NCBI RefSeq assembly: GCF_001894785.1
Contig: NZ_BCWW01000009.1
Location: 124,001-188,000 of the forward strand
DNA from: Rhodococcoides fascians NBRC 12155 = LMG 3623
Lineage (GTDB): Bacteria > Actinomycetota > Actinomycetes > Mycobacteriales > Mycobacteriaceae
DNA length: 64,000 nucleotides
Reading direction: 5' to 3'
Position 1 is the first letter of the stretch. The number at the start of each line of letters is the position of its first letter. Positions 39,830-48,703 of this stretch are shown piece after piece. The position numbers and the translations under genes are program-made. Below the pieces are notes generated by a model, which was not told the DNA's origin, made no database searches, and worked only from the letters and a program-made list of their open reading frames with translations.

Positions 39830-41282
39830 CCTTCTCACCGCGCGGATAGCGCAGCACTGCGATCGGGCGGACATCGCGATCGTCGACGCGACAGATCGGA
39901 TCACGTACCGGGATATGTGGCGTCGGGTGGAACGTGCGGCCGGGTCGATGGCCGGGATGCGTCGCATCGCGGTCTTGCCGACGTCGGACATCGACTCGCT
40001 GGTCGTCGTCGCGGCAGCGATGCATGCCGGCGTGAGTGTCGTTCTGCTGCATCGGCATCTGCTACCCGGCGAATTCGTCGACGCGATGTCGGTCACTGCA
40101 CCGTCGCTCATCGTGGCGCATCCGCGTCAGCACGCACGATTGCACAGGTGGGGTGCCGACGCGGTGCTGGCACCCGAGCAGCTCGCCGGCGACCGTGTTG
40201 CGCGCGTCGATCCGCCGGCACGCAGCGCCGAACTGCTCGTGGGCATCACCTCCGGAACCACCGGCCCACCGAAATTGTTCGTTCGTGATCAGGCGTCCTG
40301 GGCGGCCACGCTCGACCGTTCCGATTCTCTGTTCGATCTCGGTCCGGGCGACAGAGTGTCTGCATCGGGAACTCTCGATCACACGCACTTTCTCTACGGT
40401 GCGTTGCACGGGCTTACTCGCGGCGCGACGGTGGACCTGCGCACGGCGGCTGCTGCTCTCGAAGATGTTCCGACACACTTGTATTCGGTACCGACGATCG
40501 CCTGGGACATCGCGCGGTCGCACGTGCAGTACCCCAGCGTCCGCGAGGTGCTCTCGTCTGCGGCGCGATGGCCGCAGTCGGGTCGGGCGGCACTTGCCAC
40601 GGTGCTACCGAACGCGACCATGACGCACTTTTACGGCGCGTCGGAATTGAGCTTCGTCTCGTACGACCGTCGAACGTCCGAGGGCGCGGGGATCGAGGGG
40701 GCGGAGATCGAGGGAGCGCTGTTCGACGGCGTCGAGGTGGAGACCAGGGGAGAACTGCTGCATGTGCGCAGCGACATGCTGTTCGACGGCTATCTGAGTC
40801 GGGTGGGTGAGCACACCACCCTGACGGACGGACCGGTCGACGGGTGGATGACGGTCGGTGATCGCGGCAGCGTCGACCAGGGCCGGTTGACCTTGCTCGG
40901 CCGCGGCAGCGAGACGATCGTTCGAGCCGGCCTCACGGTCGAGTTGCCCCCGATCGAGGCGGCGCTATTGTCGGTCCCCGGTGTTCTCGATGCCGGAGTT
41001 CTGGGCCTGCCCGATGACCGAGCAGGGGAGATACCGGTCGCCGGAGTGGTTGTAGCACAGGATGTTTCACCGACGGTGGCGCAGATACGGCGGCACCTGC
41101 GTTCGTTGCTACCCGACCCGAGTCTGCCCGTCGTCATCGCGATCGTCGACGGTTTGCCGCGTACCCCGCGCGGCAAGCTCGATCGTCAGGCCTTGGGTGC
41201 AACCTTGGCGACGGTGCGGACCGTGGGTTCGCCCGAGGCTCCGGTGACGACGAACCAGACGGTCAGCGCTCCGCCCTCGTAG
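39819..41282 (+). CDS. Second AMP-binding acyl-CoA ligase of the bioY operon
   Basis: A 487-residue acyl-CoA/aryl-acid ligase with TSGTTGPPK, HFYGASELS, the GWMTVGDRG and LLGRGSETI hinge region and the catalytic Lys in RTPRGKLDRQ. The ATG at 39819 overlaps the bioN stop by 11 bp; a GTG at 39813 is possible. The final 28 residues after the A10 lysine motif lie over the antisense thioesterase and look non-conserved. It is the more complete of the two ligases in the operon. Confidence 0.85.
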   Translation: MTSDLLTARIAQHCDRADIAIVDATDRITYRDMWRRVERAAGSMAGMRRIAVLPTSDIDSLVVVAAAMHAGVSVVLLHRHLLPGEFVDAMSVTAPSLIVAHPRQHARLHRWGADAVLAPEQLAGDRVARVDPPARSAELLVGITSGTTGPPKLFVRDQASWAATLDRSDSLFDLGPGDRVSASGTLDHTHFLYGALHGLTRGATVDLRTAAAALEDVPTHLYSVPTIAWDIARSHVQYPSVREVLSSAARWPQSGRAALATVLPNATMTHFYGASELSFVSYDRRTSEGAGIEGAEIEGALFDGVEVETRGELLHVRSDMLFDGYLSRVGEHTTLTDGPVDGWMTVGDRGSVDQGRLTLLGRGSETIVRAGLTVELPPIEAALLSVPGVLDAGVLGLPDDRAGEIPVAGVVVAQDVSPTVAQIRRHLRSLLPDPSLPVVIAIVDGLPRTPRGKLDRQALGATLATVRTVGSPEAPVTTNQTVSAPPS

Positions 41283-41977
41283 CGGTGACGTAGCGTCACG
41301 CGTTCGTTCGCCAGCACCGGCGTGAGGTATTCGATGACGGCGCGGTGGGGCGCTGCGGCCAGGTGCGGCAAGTCCACCAGGAGTTCTTCGACCGCGTGCC
41401 AGTACGCCGCGTTGTTGAGGTGGTTGAAAGGATCGATATCGGTTGCGCGCAAAGGGAATTCGACGTCGCTCTGGGACTGCGACGGTACCGGTTCGGTCAG
41501 CCACGCCTTCCAGCGCAAGCGGTGCTGATCGGTGGTCTTGGCCAGCATCTCCAGTGCCCCGTCGCTGATGCGCGTCGGCATGCCGGTGTCCTTGCTGATG
41601 TTGATCCAGAAGCCCTCGGTTTCGATGCGACCACCCTTGGGGGTCGTCACCGCCACCCGCATGTTGGACCACCGCGTCGACATCGAGGAACACCAGCGCC
41701 GCAGGTGCACGCGGTCGGGAAAGTGGATGGGCTCGAAGACGTCGATGACGGTGCGTCGCACGATCCACATCGGGTCGGTCTTACCCAGAGGGGTGGCGTC
41801 GAGATTGTCGGTGCCGATGTCCTGGAGGTAGCGCGCGACACCGTCGAACCGGAGTCGGTTGTTGGGGTCGATGTCGCCGGTACGTACTGGCCAGCTCGTC
41901 TCGAAGCCTTCACCGGGCGGCGGCTCGGGTGCCAGTTCGTCGTCGAAGCCGGCCGGTTCCACGCGTGCATCGGTCAC
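41186..41977 (-). CDS. Acyl-ACP thioesterase (FatA/FatB-like)
   Basis: A 263-residue double-hotdog thioesterase that releases fatty acids from ACP. N-terminal hotdog: TGDIDPNNRLRFDGVARYLQD. C-terminal hotdog: RATDIDPFNHLNNAAYW, with the Asp/Asn/His catalytic region. Start taken at GTG 41977; a TACAGT element six bases upstream would give a leaderless message. It overlaps the convergent ligase gene by 97 bp and could alternatively be co-transcribed with the upstream wall hydrolase (37-bp gap). Confidence 0.85.
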   Translation of the reverse strand: MTDARVEPAGFDDELAPEPPPGEGFETSWPVRTGDIDPNNRLRFDGVARYLQDIGTDNLDATPLGKTDPMWIVRRTVIDVFEPIHFPDRVHLRRWCSSMSTRWSNMRVAVTTPKGGRIETEGFWINISKDTGMPTRISDGALEMLAKTTDQHRLRWKAWLTEPVPSQSQSDVEFPLRATDIDPFNHLNNAAYWHAVEELLVDLPHLAAAPHRAVIEYLTPVLANERVTLRHRYEGGALTVWFVVTGASGEPTVRTVAKVAPKA

Positions 41978-42014
41978 GTCCGCACTGTACGCGGGTGGAC
42001 CCACGTGATACCCG

Positions 42015-43520
42015 TCAGAGGATGTGGCGAGCTCGCATCCCGTCGAACACCGGTGCCACCCGCACCACGTCACCGGTGGTGGGCGCATGCACCATTTGCC
42101 CGTTGCCCATGTAGATCGCCACGTGTCCCGGGCCCGCCGCGCCCCAGTTGCCGAACAGTAGATCGCCCGGCTGGGCGAGCTCCATCGGCACCTCGGTGCC
42201 CACGTTCCACTGCGTCTCCGACGTACGCGGCAGGGTGACCTTTCCGCCCGAGGCCTTGAACAGTGCGTAGGACGTCAGGCCCGAGCAGTCGAATCCGCCG
42301 CCGGACGGCCCGTTGATGTTTCCGCCGCCCCACACGTACGGCAGGCCCAGGTAATCCATCGCCAATTGCACTGCCCGCCCGCCCATTCCGGTGAGATCGA
42401 GCCCGGCGAACGGAGTGAGGATGGCCGCGAACTGGGCCTCGGTGGCCCGGATGCGCGCTACGTAGGGCTTGGTCTGAGTCTCGTAATCGACTGACCCCGA
42501 TGGCATTCCGCCCGAGCGCAACACTGCGCCCGCTCCGGCGTTGTATCCGGCGAGGGTCAGGTCCGTCGTGTCGCCCGAGACCTTGCCGTCGCGCTTCCAG
42601 CCGTCGACCTGTCCGTAGATGTCGCACAGCATCGTTCCCGACGCCATGACCGAGTCGCCGATGCTGTTGACGTCGACCACGCCGTTGCCGTCGTAGTCCT
42701 TGCCGTAGGTTGCCCAGGTTCCCGGCATGAACTGGCCGGGTCCCTGTGCGCCGGTGCTCGATACCGGAGCTGTCGGACCGTATCGAAATCCGTTCTCTGC
42801 GGCATAGAGCGCGGCAATCGTTGTGGCTTTGACGCCGCCGCAGATGTTGCCTGCCTTCTGCAACCACGGAACGAACGCGGTGATTGCTCCCACTGCACCC
42901 AAACCGATAGGGCCCACATTGATGCCGGTGAACGTGATGGGTAGACCGGGGAACAGTGCTCGCCGAATGGCTTCGGCCGACGCCATGAACGCCGTCTGGG
43001 TCGCGATGTCGGCGGCGGTGTACGTCCGGCCGGCGAATTGCAGAGCGCCGGTGGCGAGCCCGGCGACGGCGCTGGATGCCGCATTCGACGAAAAAACACT
43101 GAAGGGTAGCGGGGCGCCGGCAGTGATCGCAGCCTGTGTGACGGCTGCCCCTGCAGCTGGGGACACCGCCCCCGGCGCAGCTGTGTCGGCAGCGCCTGCA
43201 GCTGCGGCAGCGTCCGGCGTCTCGATCTCGGCAACCGCGGGCAGGTCCGGCAGCATCGGTTCGACGGCGGTGTGCAGTCCCTCGGCGGCGTCGTTCAGGG
43301 TCCGGTCTGCGACGTCGGCGGCGGGTTCGGGCATGGTGCCCATCAGGTCTGCCCATTGATCGGACATCGTTTTGCCCTGGTCCTCGGCAGCGGCGGCGAC
43401 CGCGGCTGCCTGATCCTTCACCGCCTGATTCTGCAGTGGAGCTGGGGCGTCCGTTCCGGCGACTGCGCCTGCGGCAGACACGATGACGGCAACGATGACT
43501 GCGAAGGGATCGCCTGCCAT
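42015..43520 (-). CDS. Bifunctional peptidoglycan hydrolase: lytic transglycosylase plus NlpC/P60
   Basis: A 501-residue secreted wall enzyme. An N-terminal hydrophobic signal (residues 6-25) and an Ala-rich region to about 190 precede a transglycosylase domain (AALYAAENGF with catalytic Glu, GAQGPGQFMPGTWATYG, plus a DYDGNGVVDV calcium-like loop). A C-terminal NlpC/P60 endopeptidase follows (Cys412 in FDCSGL, His in GHVAIYMG, HAPTTGD). The ATG at 43520 is preceded by AGGAG. It can cut both glycan strands and peptide stems, suggesting a role in septation or growth. Confidence 0.92.
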   Translation of the reverse strand: MAGDPFAVIVAVIVSAAGAVAGTDAPAPLQNQAVKDQAAAVAAAAEDQGKTMSDQWADLMGTMPEPAADVADRTLNDAAEGLHTAVEPMLPDLPAVAEIETPDAAAAAGAADTAAPGAVSPAAGAAVTQAAITAGAPLPFSVFSSNAASSAVAGLATGALQFAGRTYTAADIATQTAFMASAEAIRRALFPGLPITFTGINVGPIGLGAVGAITAFVPWLQKAGNICGGVKATTIAALYAAENGFRYGPTAPVSSTGAQGPGQFMPGTWATYGKDYDGNGVVDVNSIGDSVMASGTMLCDIYGQVDGWKRDGKVSGDTTDLTLAGYNAGAGAVLRSGGMPSGSVDYETQTKPYVARIRATEAQFAAILTPFAGLDLTGMGGRAVQLAMDYLGLPYVWGGGNINGPSGGGFDCSGLTSYALFKASGGKVTLPRTSETQWNVGTEVPMELAQPGDLLFGNWGAAGPGHVAIYMGNGQMVHAPTTGDVVRVAPVFDGMRARHIL

Positions 43521-43639
43521 GCTTCGACTCCTGTTACTCGATCGTTCTTCCCCGAGCCAGGAGCTGTGATCAGACTCACCCGGGTGCTGCAACCATCATG
43601 CACGGTGCAGCCGATCGACTCATGAGTTTTGCGAAACTG

Positions 43640-44224
43640 TCAGAGCAACGATGCCCAGTAGTCCGAGAACCGGATTCCGATGAGCGCGACAACGATTGCG
43701 TACCACACGGCGAGCAGCGTCCACCGCCATTCGAGGAAAAGACGGCCGACTGTGCCCGGGCGTTCGTCCGGATTACTGGAGCCGGTGCTGATCAGTCGGC
43801 TCAGAGCCAGTACGAACAGTGGCATCGTCACCGCCCACACCACCATGCAGTACGGGCACAGGGCACCGATCTCGTAGAGACTCTCGAAGATCAGCCAGTG
43901 CACGAACACTTCGCCGAGCAGCAGACCGGCACTGAGTCCGAGCCAGAACCAGTGCGGGAGTTCGACGCGGCCGAGCCACAGGATACCGGCGACGAGAGCG
44001 ACGGAGAACGCCACGATTCCGAGGATCGGATTGGGGAATCCGAACAGCGCAGCTTGCTTCGTGACCATCACCGACCCGCACGAGAGCACCGGATTCAGGC
44101 TGCACGACGGAACGTAGGACGCGTCTTCGAGGAGCTTGAATCGTTCGATCGTCAGGGTCAGTGCGGCGAGGAGCCCCAGTGCGCTGAAGAGTGTGAAGAC
44201 TGCAGCGCCGGCGCGAGTTCTCAT
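43640..44224 (-). CDS. Vitamin K epoxide reductase (VKOR) family protein
   Basis: A 194-residue membrane protein with four to five segments. It carries the loop cysteines Cys41 and Cys49 and the active CPYC pair Cys123/Cys126. Bacterial VKOR reoxidises DsbA by passing electrons to menaquinone. It lies 20 bp downstream of the DsbA-like gene, forming the actinobacterial disulfide-forming pair. Confidence 0.95.
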   Translation of the reverse strand: MRTRAGAAVFTLFSALGLLAALTLTIERFKLLEDASYVPSCSLNPVLSCGSVMVTKQAALFGFPNPILGIVAFSVALVAGILWLGRVELPHWFWLGLSAGLLLGEVFVHWLIFESLYEIGALCPYCMVVWAVTMPLFVLALSRLISTGSSNPDERPGTVGRLFLEWRWTLLAVWYAIVVALIGIRFSDYWASLL

Positions 44225-44244
44225 GGTCGGTTACCGGTTGCTGC

Positions 44245-45015
44245 TCAGTTTCCGGCTGCCGCGGCGGCAGCGAGGATGTTCTCGGGTGTCGGAGTGGCGA
44301 CGTCAGTGCCGTTGACGCGGACGCTCGGCGTTCCGTTGATGCCCTCGCCGATGACGGTCTGCGTCTGGGTGGTGACCCAGTCCGTGTAACTGCCGTCGGT
44401 GATGCACGACGCGGTGGCGGGGGAGTCGGCACCGGCTGCGGCGGCGATCTCGACGAGTTTGTCGTCGGGCAGACCGTTGCCGTTCTCAGCGGGCTGCTCG
44501 GCGAACATCGAGTTGTGCCAGTTCATCCAACTGTCCCGATCGTTCTCGGCGACGCAGATCGACGCGCTCGCAGCACGAGTGGAATACATCGTGCCGTTCG
44601 AGAAGCGATCGAGAATGGAGATGGGACGGTAATCGACGGCGACGTTGCCTGCGTCGGCCAGCTGCTGCAGAGTCGATCCGCTGACCGACTCGAATGCCTT
44701 GCAGGCCGGGCACTGGAAGTCCTCGACGACGCTGACGACAGTGGTGGCATCGGGGTTGCCGAAACGTATGGCACCGTTCGCGGTGAGCGACGTGGGCGTC
44801 AGCTGCGGGCCCGATGTGGAACTGGCGTCGGGAGATGCCTCACCCGACGTCGAATCCTTGTTGACGATGAACAGAGCAATGGCTGCAACGAGTGCGATGA
44901 GAACTACCGCGACGACGATCTGGATCAGCGTTCGACGATTCTTGTCGCCGTTCTGCATTGCCCGGATGTCCTTGGACGCTCTGCCGTCTCTCGATGCCTT
45001 GTTGCTGGTGTTCAC
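44245..45015 (-). CDS. Membrane-anchored DsbA-like thiol oxidase
   Basis: A 256-residue protein with a cytoplasmic basic N-terminus, one membrane segment (about 30-52) and an extracytoplasmic thioredoxin fold with CPAC (Cys102, Cys105) and the cis-proline loop INGTPSVRVNG. It introduces disulfides into exported proteins and is reoxidised by VKOR. GTG start; a TAAACT -10 element lies seven bases upstream, so the mRNA is probably leaderless. Confidence 0.93.
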   Translation of the reverse strand: MNTSNKASRDGRASKDIRAMQNGDKNRRTLIQIVVAVVLIALVAAIALFIVNKDSTSGEASPDASSTSGPQLTPTSLTANGAIRFGNPDATTVVSVVEDFQCPACKAFESVSGSTLQQLADAGNVAVDYRPISILDRFSNGTMYSTRAASASICVAENDRDSWMNWHNSMFAEQPAENGNGLPDDKLVEIAAAAGADSPATASCITDGSYTDWVTTQTQTVIGEGINGTPSVRVNGTDVATPTPENILAAAAAAGN

Positions 45016-45022
45016 GGCGACC

Positions 45023-45050
45023 AGTTTATGCAGGACAACCTGAGTGTCAG
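45023..45050 (-). promoter_or_regulatory. Promoter of the DsbA-VKOR pair
   Basis: On the minus strand CTGACA (45050-45045) and TAAACT (45028-45023) are 16 bp apart. Initiation about seven bases downstream would fall at or next to the GTG start codon, giving a leaderless transcript. Confidence 0.5.
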
Positions 45051-45078
45051 ATGAGAGCAGTGTCGAATAAGTGCAGTA

Positions 45079-45513
45079 TCAGACAAGTACTGCGAGTCTT
45101 TCGATTGCGAATCGGTATCCATCGATGCCGAGTCCGGCGATGACTCCGCTGGCGATCGGCGAGACGTAGGAGTGGTGCCGGAACTCCTCGCGGGCGTGCA
45201 CGTTGGAGATGTGCACCTCGATGATCGGGACCTCGGGGATGACGAGTGCGTCACGCAGTGCCACCGACGTGTGGGTCAGTCCGCCGGGGTTGATGACGAT
45301 GCCCGACGCCACCCCGCGTGCCTCGTGGATCCAGTCGATCAACTGTCCCTCGTGGTTGGACTGCTCTGCTTTCACGTCGAGTCCGTGTGTGGCGGCGGTC
45401 TTCTCGCACAGGGCGACGACGTCGGCGAGGGTGGCACGGCCGTACACCTCGGGCTGACGGGTGCCGAGCATGTTCAGGTTCGGACCGTTGAGCACCAGCA
45501 CTTGCTTGGCCAT
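45079..45513 (-). CDS. aroQ: Type II 3-dehydroquinate dehydratase
   Basis: A 144-residue shikimate-pathway enzyme that dehydrates 3-dehydroquinate. [18 protein letters not shown] holds the catalytic Arg and Tyr, and [16 protein letters not shown] and [17 protein letters not shown] the substrate-binding and catalytic His positions. Length is exactly that of the dodecameric type II family. It stands apart from other aro genes here. Confidence 0.97.
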   Translation of the reverse strand: MAKQVLVLNGPNLNMLGTRQPEVYGRATLADVVALCEKTAATHGLDVKAEQSNHEGQLIDWIHEARGVASGIVINPGGLTHTSVALRDALVIPEVPIIEVHISNVHAREEFRHHSYVSPIASGVIAGLGIDGYRFAIERLAVLV

Positions 45514-45586
45514 GACGTCACTCGCTTTCCTGCTCTACGAACTACCGGGTCCGATCATTCCACAGCGTGGTTGACACAATTGCCCC

Positions 45587-46894
45587 GTGAGCATTGGGAA
45601 GACGGTGAGTACGGGGAGAACCGTATGGGTGGTGTGGGGCGTCGGTGTCTTCGCGTATGTCATCGGGGTGCTGCATCGGACGGCCTTCGGGGTCGCAGGG
45701 CTGAGCGCTGCGGACCGGTTCTCGATCTCCCCGTCTCTGTTGTCCTCGTTCGTGGTGCTGCAGGTGGTCGTGTACGCGGCGATGCAGATTCCGGCCGGAG
45801 TGCTGCTGGATCGGATCGGTTCGCGCAAGATGATCGCTGCCGGTGCGCTGATCATGGCGTCGGCGCAGATAACGTTGGCGCTCACCGAATCGCTGCCGGT
45901 CGCGGTGGCGGCACGTGCATTCGTGGGCATCGGCGACGCGCTGACGTTCATCTCGGTCCTGCGTCTGGTGCCGCGTTGGTTCTCGCCGCGGCGGGTGCCG
46001 ATCGTGTCCCAGTTGACCGGGCTGCTGGGTCAGCTCGGGCAGGTGCTCTCGGCCGTGCCGTTTCTGATTCTGTTGAACGGGCCGGGGTGGACTTTCGCTT
46101 TCGGTAGCGCGGCGGCACTGGGTTTGCTCGCACTCGTCCTCTCGCTCGCTCTGATTCGAGATCGTCCCGACGACAGCACTGCTCCGGAACCGGAGCCGAC
46201 GTCGTTGCGACAGACGCTGGACTCCATCGGCGAGGTGTGGCGACGACCGGGAACCCGGCTCGGATTCTTCTCGCACATGGGGACCCAGTTCTCGATCACC
46301 ACGTTCGCCTTGTTGTGGGGTGTGCCGTACATGACCACCGCTCAGGGATTGTCGGCGTCGACGGCCGGAGCGCTGCTGACGTTGTCGGTGCTGTCCGCGG
46401 TGGCGTCGGGCATCGTGCTCGGTTTGCTCACCGGGCGCTACCCGATGCGTCGGTCCTGGCTGGTGCTGGCGATCATGGTCAGCAACGCCACGATGTGGGC
46501 CATCGTGCTGTCGCTGCCCGGACCTGCGCCGCTGTGGCTGCTCGTTCTTCTCGTCGTGGTGATTTCCGTGGGTGGGCCCGGGTCGGTGATCGGATTCGAC
46601 CTCGCCCGCACGTTCAATCCGAGTGCCAATCTGGGGACGGCTCAGGGGATGGTCAACATCGGAGGCTTCCTGGCATCGCTGTTGGTCATCGCGGCGATCG
46701 GGTGGATTCTCGACGCCATGGGCGGTTACGACTTCGACAGTTTCCGGGTCGCGATGCTGGTGCAGTTTCCCGTGTGGATCATCGCGATCATCGGGGTGCT
46801 GGCGACACGGCGCAAGACGCGCAAGGTGCTCGCGGCCGACGGCATCCACCCGCACACGATGCGCGAGGTCCGAGACCGGATGCGCCGCAAATAA
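45587..46894 (+). CDS. MFS transporter
   Basis: A 435-residue, 12-segment permease (opening VWVVWGVGVFAYVIGVLHRTAFG; DRIGSRK loop 2-3 motif; GFDLARTFNPSANLGTAQG in the second half). It resembles actinobacterial nitrate/sugar-phosphate-like MFS of unknown substrate. GTG start, divergent from aroQ. Confidence 0.87.
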   Translation: MSIGKTVSTGRTVWVVWGVGVFAYVIGVLHRTAFGVAGLSAADRFSISPSLLSSFVVLQVVVYAAMQIPAGVLLDRIGSRKMIAAGALIMASAQITLALTESLPVAVAARAFVGIGDALTFISVLRLVPRWFSPRRVPIVSQLTGLLGQLGQVLSAVPFLILLNGPGWTFAFGSAAALGLLALVLSLALIRDRPDDSTAPEPEPTSLRQTLDSIGEVWRRPGTRLGFFSHMGTQFSITTFALLWGVPYMTTAQGLSASTAGALLTLSVLSAVASGIVLGLLTGRYPMRRSWLVLAIMVSNATMWAIVLSLPGPAPLWLLVLLVVVISVGGPGSVIGFDLARTFNPSANLGTAQGMVNIGGFLASLLVIAAIGWILDAMGGYDFDSFRVAMLVQFPVWIIAIIGVLATRRKTRKVLAADGIHPHTMREVRDRMRRK

Positions 46895-46986
46895 ACCTTT
46901 ACTTAGTCGGCTTTCTACGAGCATGCTGGTGGTCCGAATATCGTTGTAGGACACAAGCAAACGTTACGTAAAGGTGAAACAAAGAG
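46895..46986. promoter_or_regulatory. Promoter/operator region of the DHA2 transporter
   Basis: CCTTTAC at 46896-46902 is mirrored by GTAAAGG at 46968-46974, and TTACGTAA (46964-46971) is an 8-bp palindrome. The two sites bracket the region upstream of the transporter, as a TetR-type repressor might use. The regulator is not adjacent. Confidence 0.35.
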
Positions 46987-48699
46987 ATGGTAAGCGAGCC
47001 TGAAGCGACCGCCGAGCGTGAAGCGAGTGCGGTGAGTGGCGAGTACTCGCACCGCGAGATCATGACCATTCTGTCGGGCCTGATGATGGGTATGTTCCTG
47101 GCGGCTCTCGATCAGACCATCGTGTCCACGTCGGTACGTACTATCGCCGACGACCTGAACGGGTTCTCCGTTCTCGCCTGGGTGACAACGGCATATCTGA
47201 TCACGTCCACTGTCTCGACCCCGCTGTACGGCAAGCTCTCCGATCTCTACGGGCGCAAGCCGTTCTTCATGACGGCCATCTCGATCTTCGTCGTCGGGTC
47301 CATGCTGTGCGGCATCGCGACATCGATGTACGAGCTCGCAGCTTTCCGGGCCGTGCAGGGTTTGGGTGCAGGTGGCCTGATGTCGATGGCGTTGGCGATC
47401 ATCGGCGACATCGTGCCCCCGCGGGAGAGGGCCAAGTATCAGGGTTACTTCCTGGCGGTGTTCGGTACGTCCAGTGTGCTCGGGCCGGTCATCGGCGGTC
47501 TGCTGGCCGGGCAGTCGTCCATTCTCGGCATCACCGGCTGGCGCTGGGTCTTCTACATCAACGTTCCGCTCGGCATCATCGCGCTCGTCGTCGTCTGGCG
47601 GGTGCTGAACCTGCCGGTCTACCGCCGCGAGGCCCGCGTCGACTGGTGGGGCGCAGTGCTTCTCAGCGTCGGGCTCGTGCCGCTGCTGATCATCGCCGAG
47701 CAGGGCCGCGTCTGGGGATGGAGTTCGCCGCGGGCACTGCTGTGCTTCGGGATCGGCATCGTGGGCGTCATCGCGTTCGTTCTCGCCGAGACCAAGATGG
47801 GCGACGACGCCTTGATCCCCATGCGGTTCTTCCGAAACCCGTTGTTCTCGTTGTGTATTGCCGTCAGTGTCATTGCAGGCGCAGCCATGTTCGGCGGCAT
47901 CTCGTTGCTGCCGCAGTACCTGCAGGTGGTCAAGGGTTCCTCGCCGACTCTCGCCGGTTATCAGACCTTGCCGCTCGTCGGCGCTTTGATGATCGCGTCC
48001 ATCGTGTCGGGTTCGATCATCTCGAAGACGGGGCGGTACAAGATCTTTCCGATCGTCGGCACTGCGCTGATGGCGATCGCCATGTTCACGTTCCACTACG
48101 TGCACGCCGACACTCCGTTGTGGCAGACGATGGTCGTGATGGGTGTGTTCGGTCTCGGTCTCGGTTCGATGATGCAGCCGCTCACGTTGGCCATCCAGAA
48201 TGCGATGCCGCCCAAGGACATGGGCGTCTCCACCTCGGCGGCAACGTTCTTCCGTCAGATCGGTGCGACGGTCGGCGTGGCGGTGTTCCTCTCGATGTTG
48301 TTCACGCAGCTGACGCCCAAGACCGGCGATGCGTTGGTCGCCGCCGGTTCGACGCCCGCGTTCCAGCAGGCCGTGCAGAGCGCGGCCACCAGTGCCGATC
48401 CGTTGGAGTCCGGGTTCGCGAAGGCCATCGCCTCGGGTGATGCATCCGTTGCCGGTAGTGCCTTGCAGGACAGTTCGTTCATCCAGAAGCTCGATCCCGC
48501 GCTCGCCGAGCCGTTCCGCATCGGCTTCTCCGACGCGATGGACTACGTGTTCCTGGCCGTGTCGATCCTGATGCTCCTCGGATTCGTCCTGGTGCTCTTC
48601 CTCAAGGAGGTGCCGTTGCGCACGATGTCGGGTCTGGCGGCAGCTCAGCAGGAGCGCGACGAAGAGCGAGCGAACGACGTGGGCACGGGTCTACATTGA
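46987..48699 (+). CDS. DHA2-family (14-segment) multidrug MFS transporter
   Basis: A 570-residue drug/proton antiporter. LDQTIVSTSVRTIADDL near residue 44 is the DHA2 motif D1, GKLSDLYGRKPFF motif A, and VLGPVIGGLLAG motif C. A long extracytoplasmic loop (about 445-510) precedes the last segment. Separated by only 4 bp from a downstream hydrolase, so co-transcribed. Substrate unknown. Confidence 0.92.
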   Translation: MVSEPEATAEREASAVSGEYSHREIMTILSGLMMGMFLAALDQTIVSTSVRTIADDLNGFSVLAWVTTAYLITSTVSTPLYGKLSDLYGRKPFFMTAISIFVVGSMLCGIATSMYELAAFRAVQGLGAGGLMSMALAIIGDIVPPRERAKYQGYFLAVFGTSSVLGPVIGGLLAGQSSILGITGWRWVFYINVPLGIIALVVVWRVLNLPVYRREARVDWWGAVLLSVGLVPLLIIAEQGRVWGWSSPRALLCFGIGIVGVIAFVLAETKMGDDALIPMRFFRNPLFSLCIAVSVIAGAAMFGGISLLPQYLQVVKGSSPTLAGYQTLPLVGALMIASIVSGSIISKTGRYKIFPIVGTALMAIAMFTFHYVHADTPLWQTMVVMGVFGLGLGSMMQPLTLAIQNAMPPKDMGVSTSAATFFRQIGATVGVAVFLSMLFTQLTPKTGDALVAAGSTPAFQQAVQSAATSADPLESGFAKAIASGDASVAGSALQDSSFIQKLDPALAEPFRIGFSDAMDYVFLAVSILMLLGFVLVLFLKEVPLRTMSGLAAAQQERDEERANDVGTGLH

Positions 48700-48703
48700 T
48701 GGC

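Noticed and set aside
43521-43639. A regulatory leader before the transglycosylase-NlpC gene
   Set aside because: Short, with a normal AGGAG ribosome site and no conserved structure recognised.
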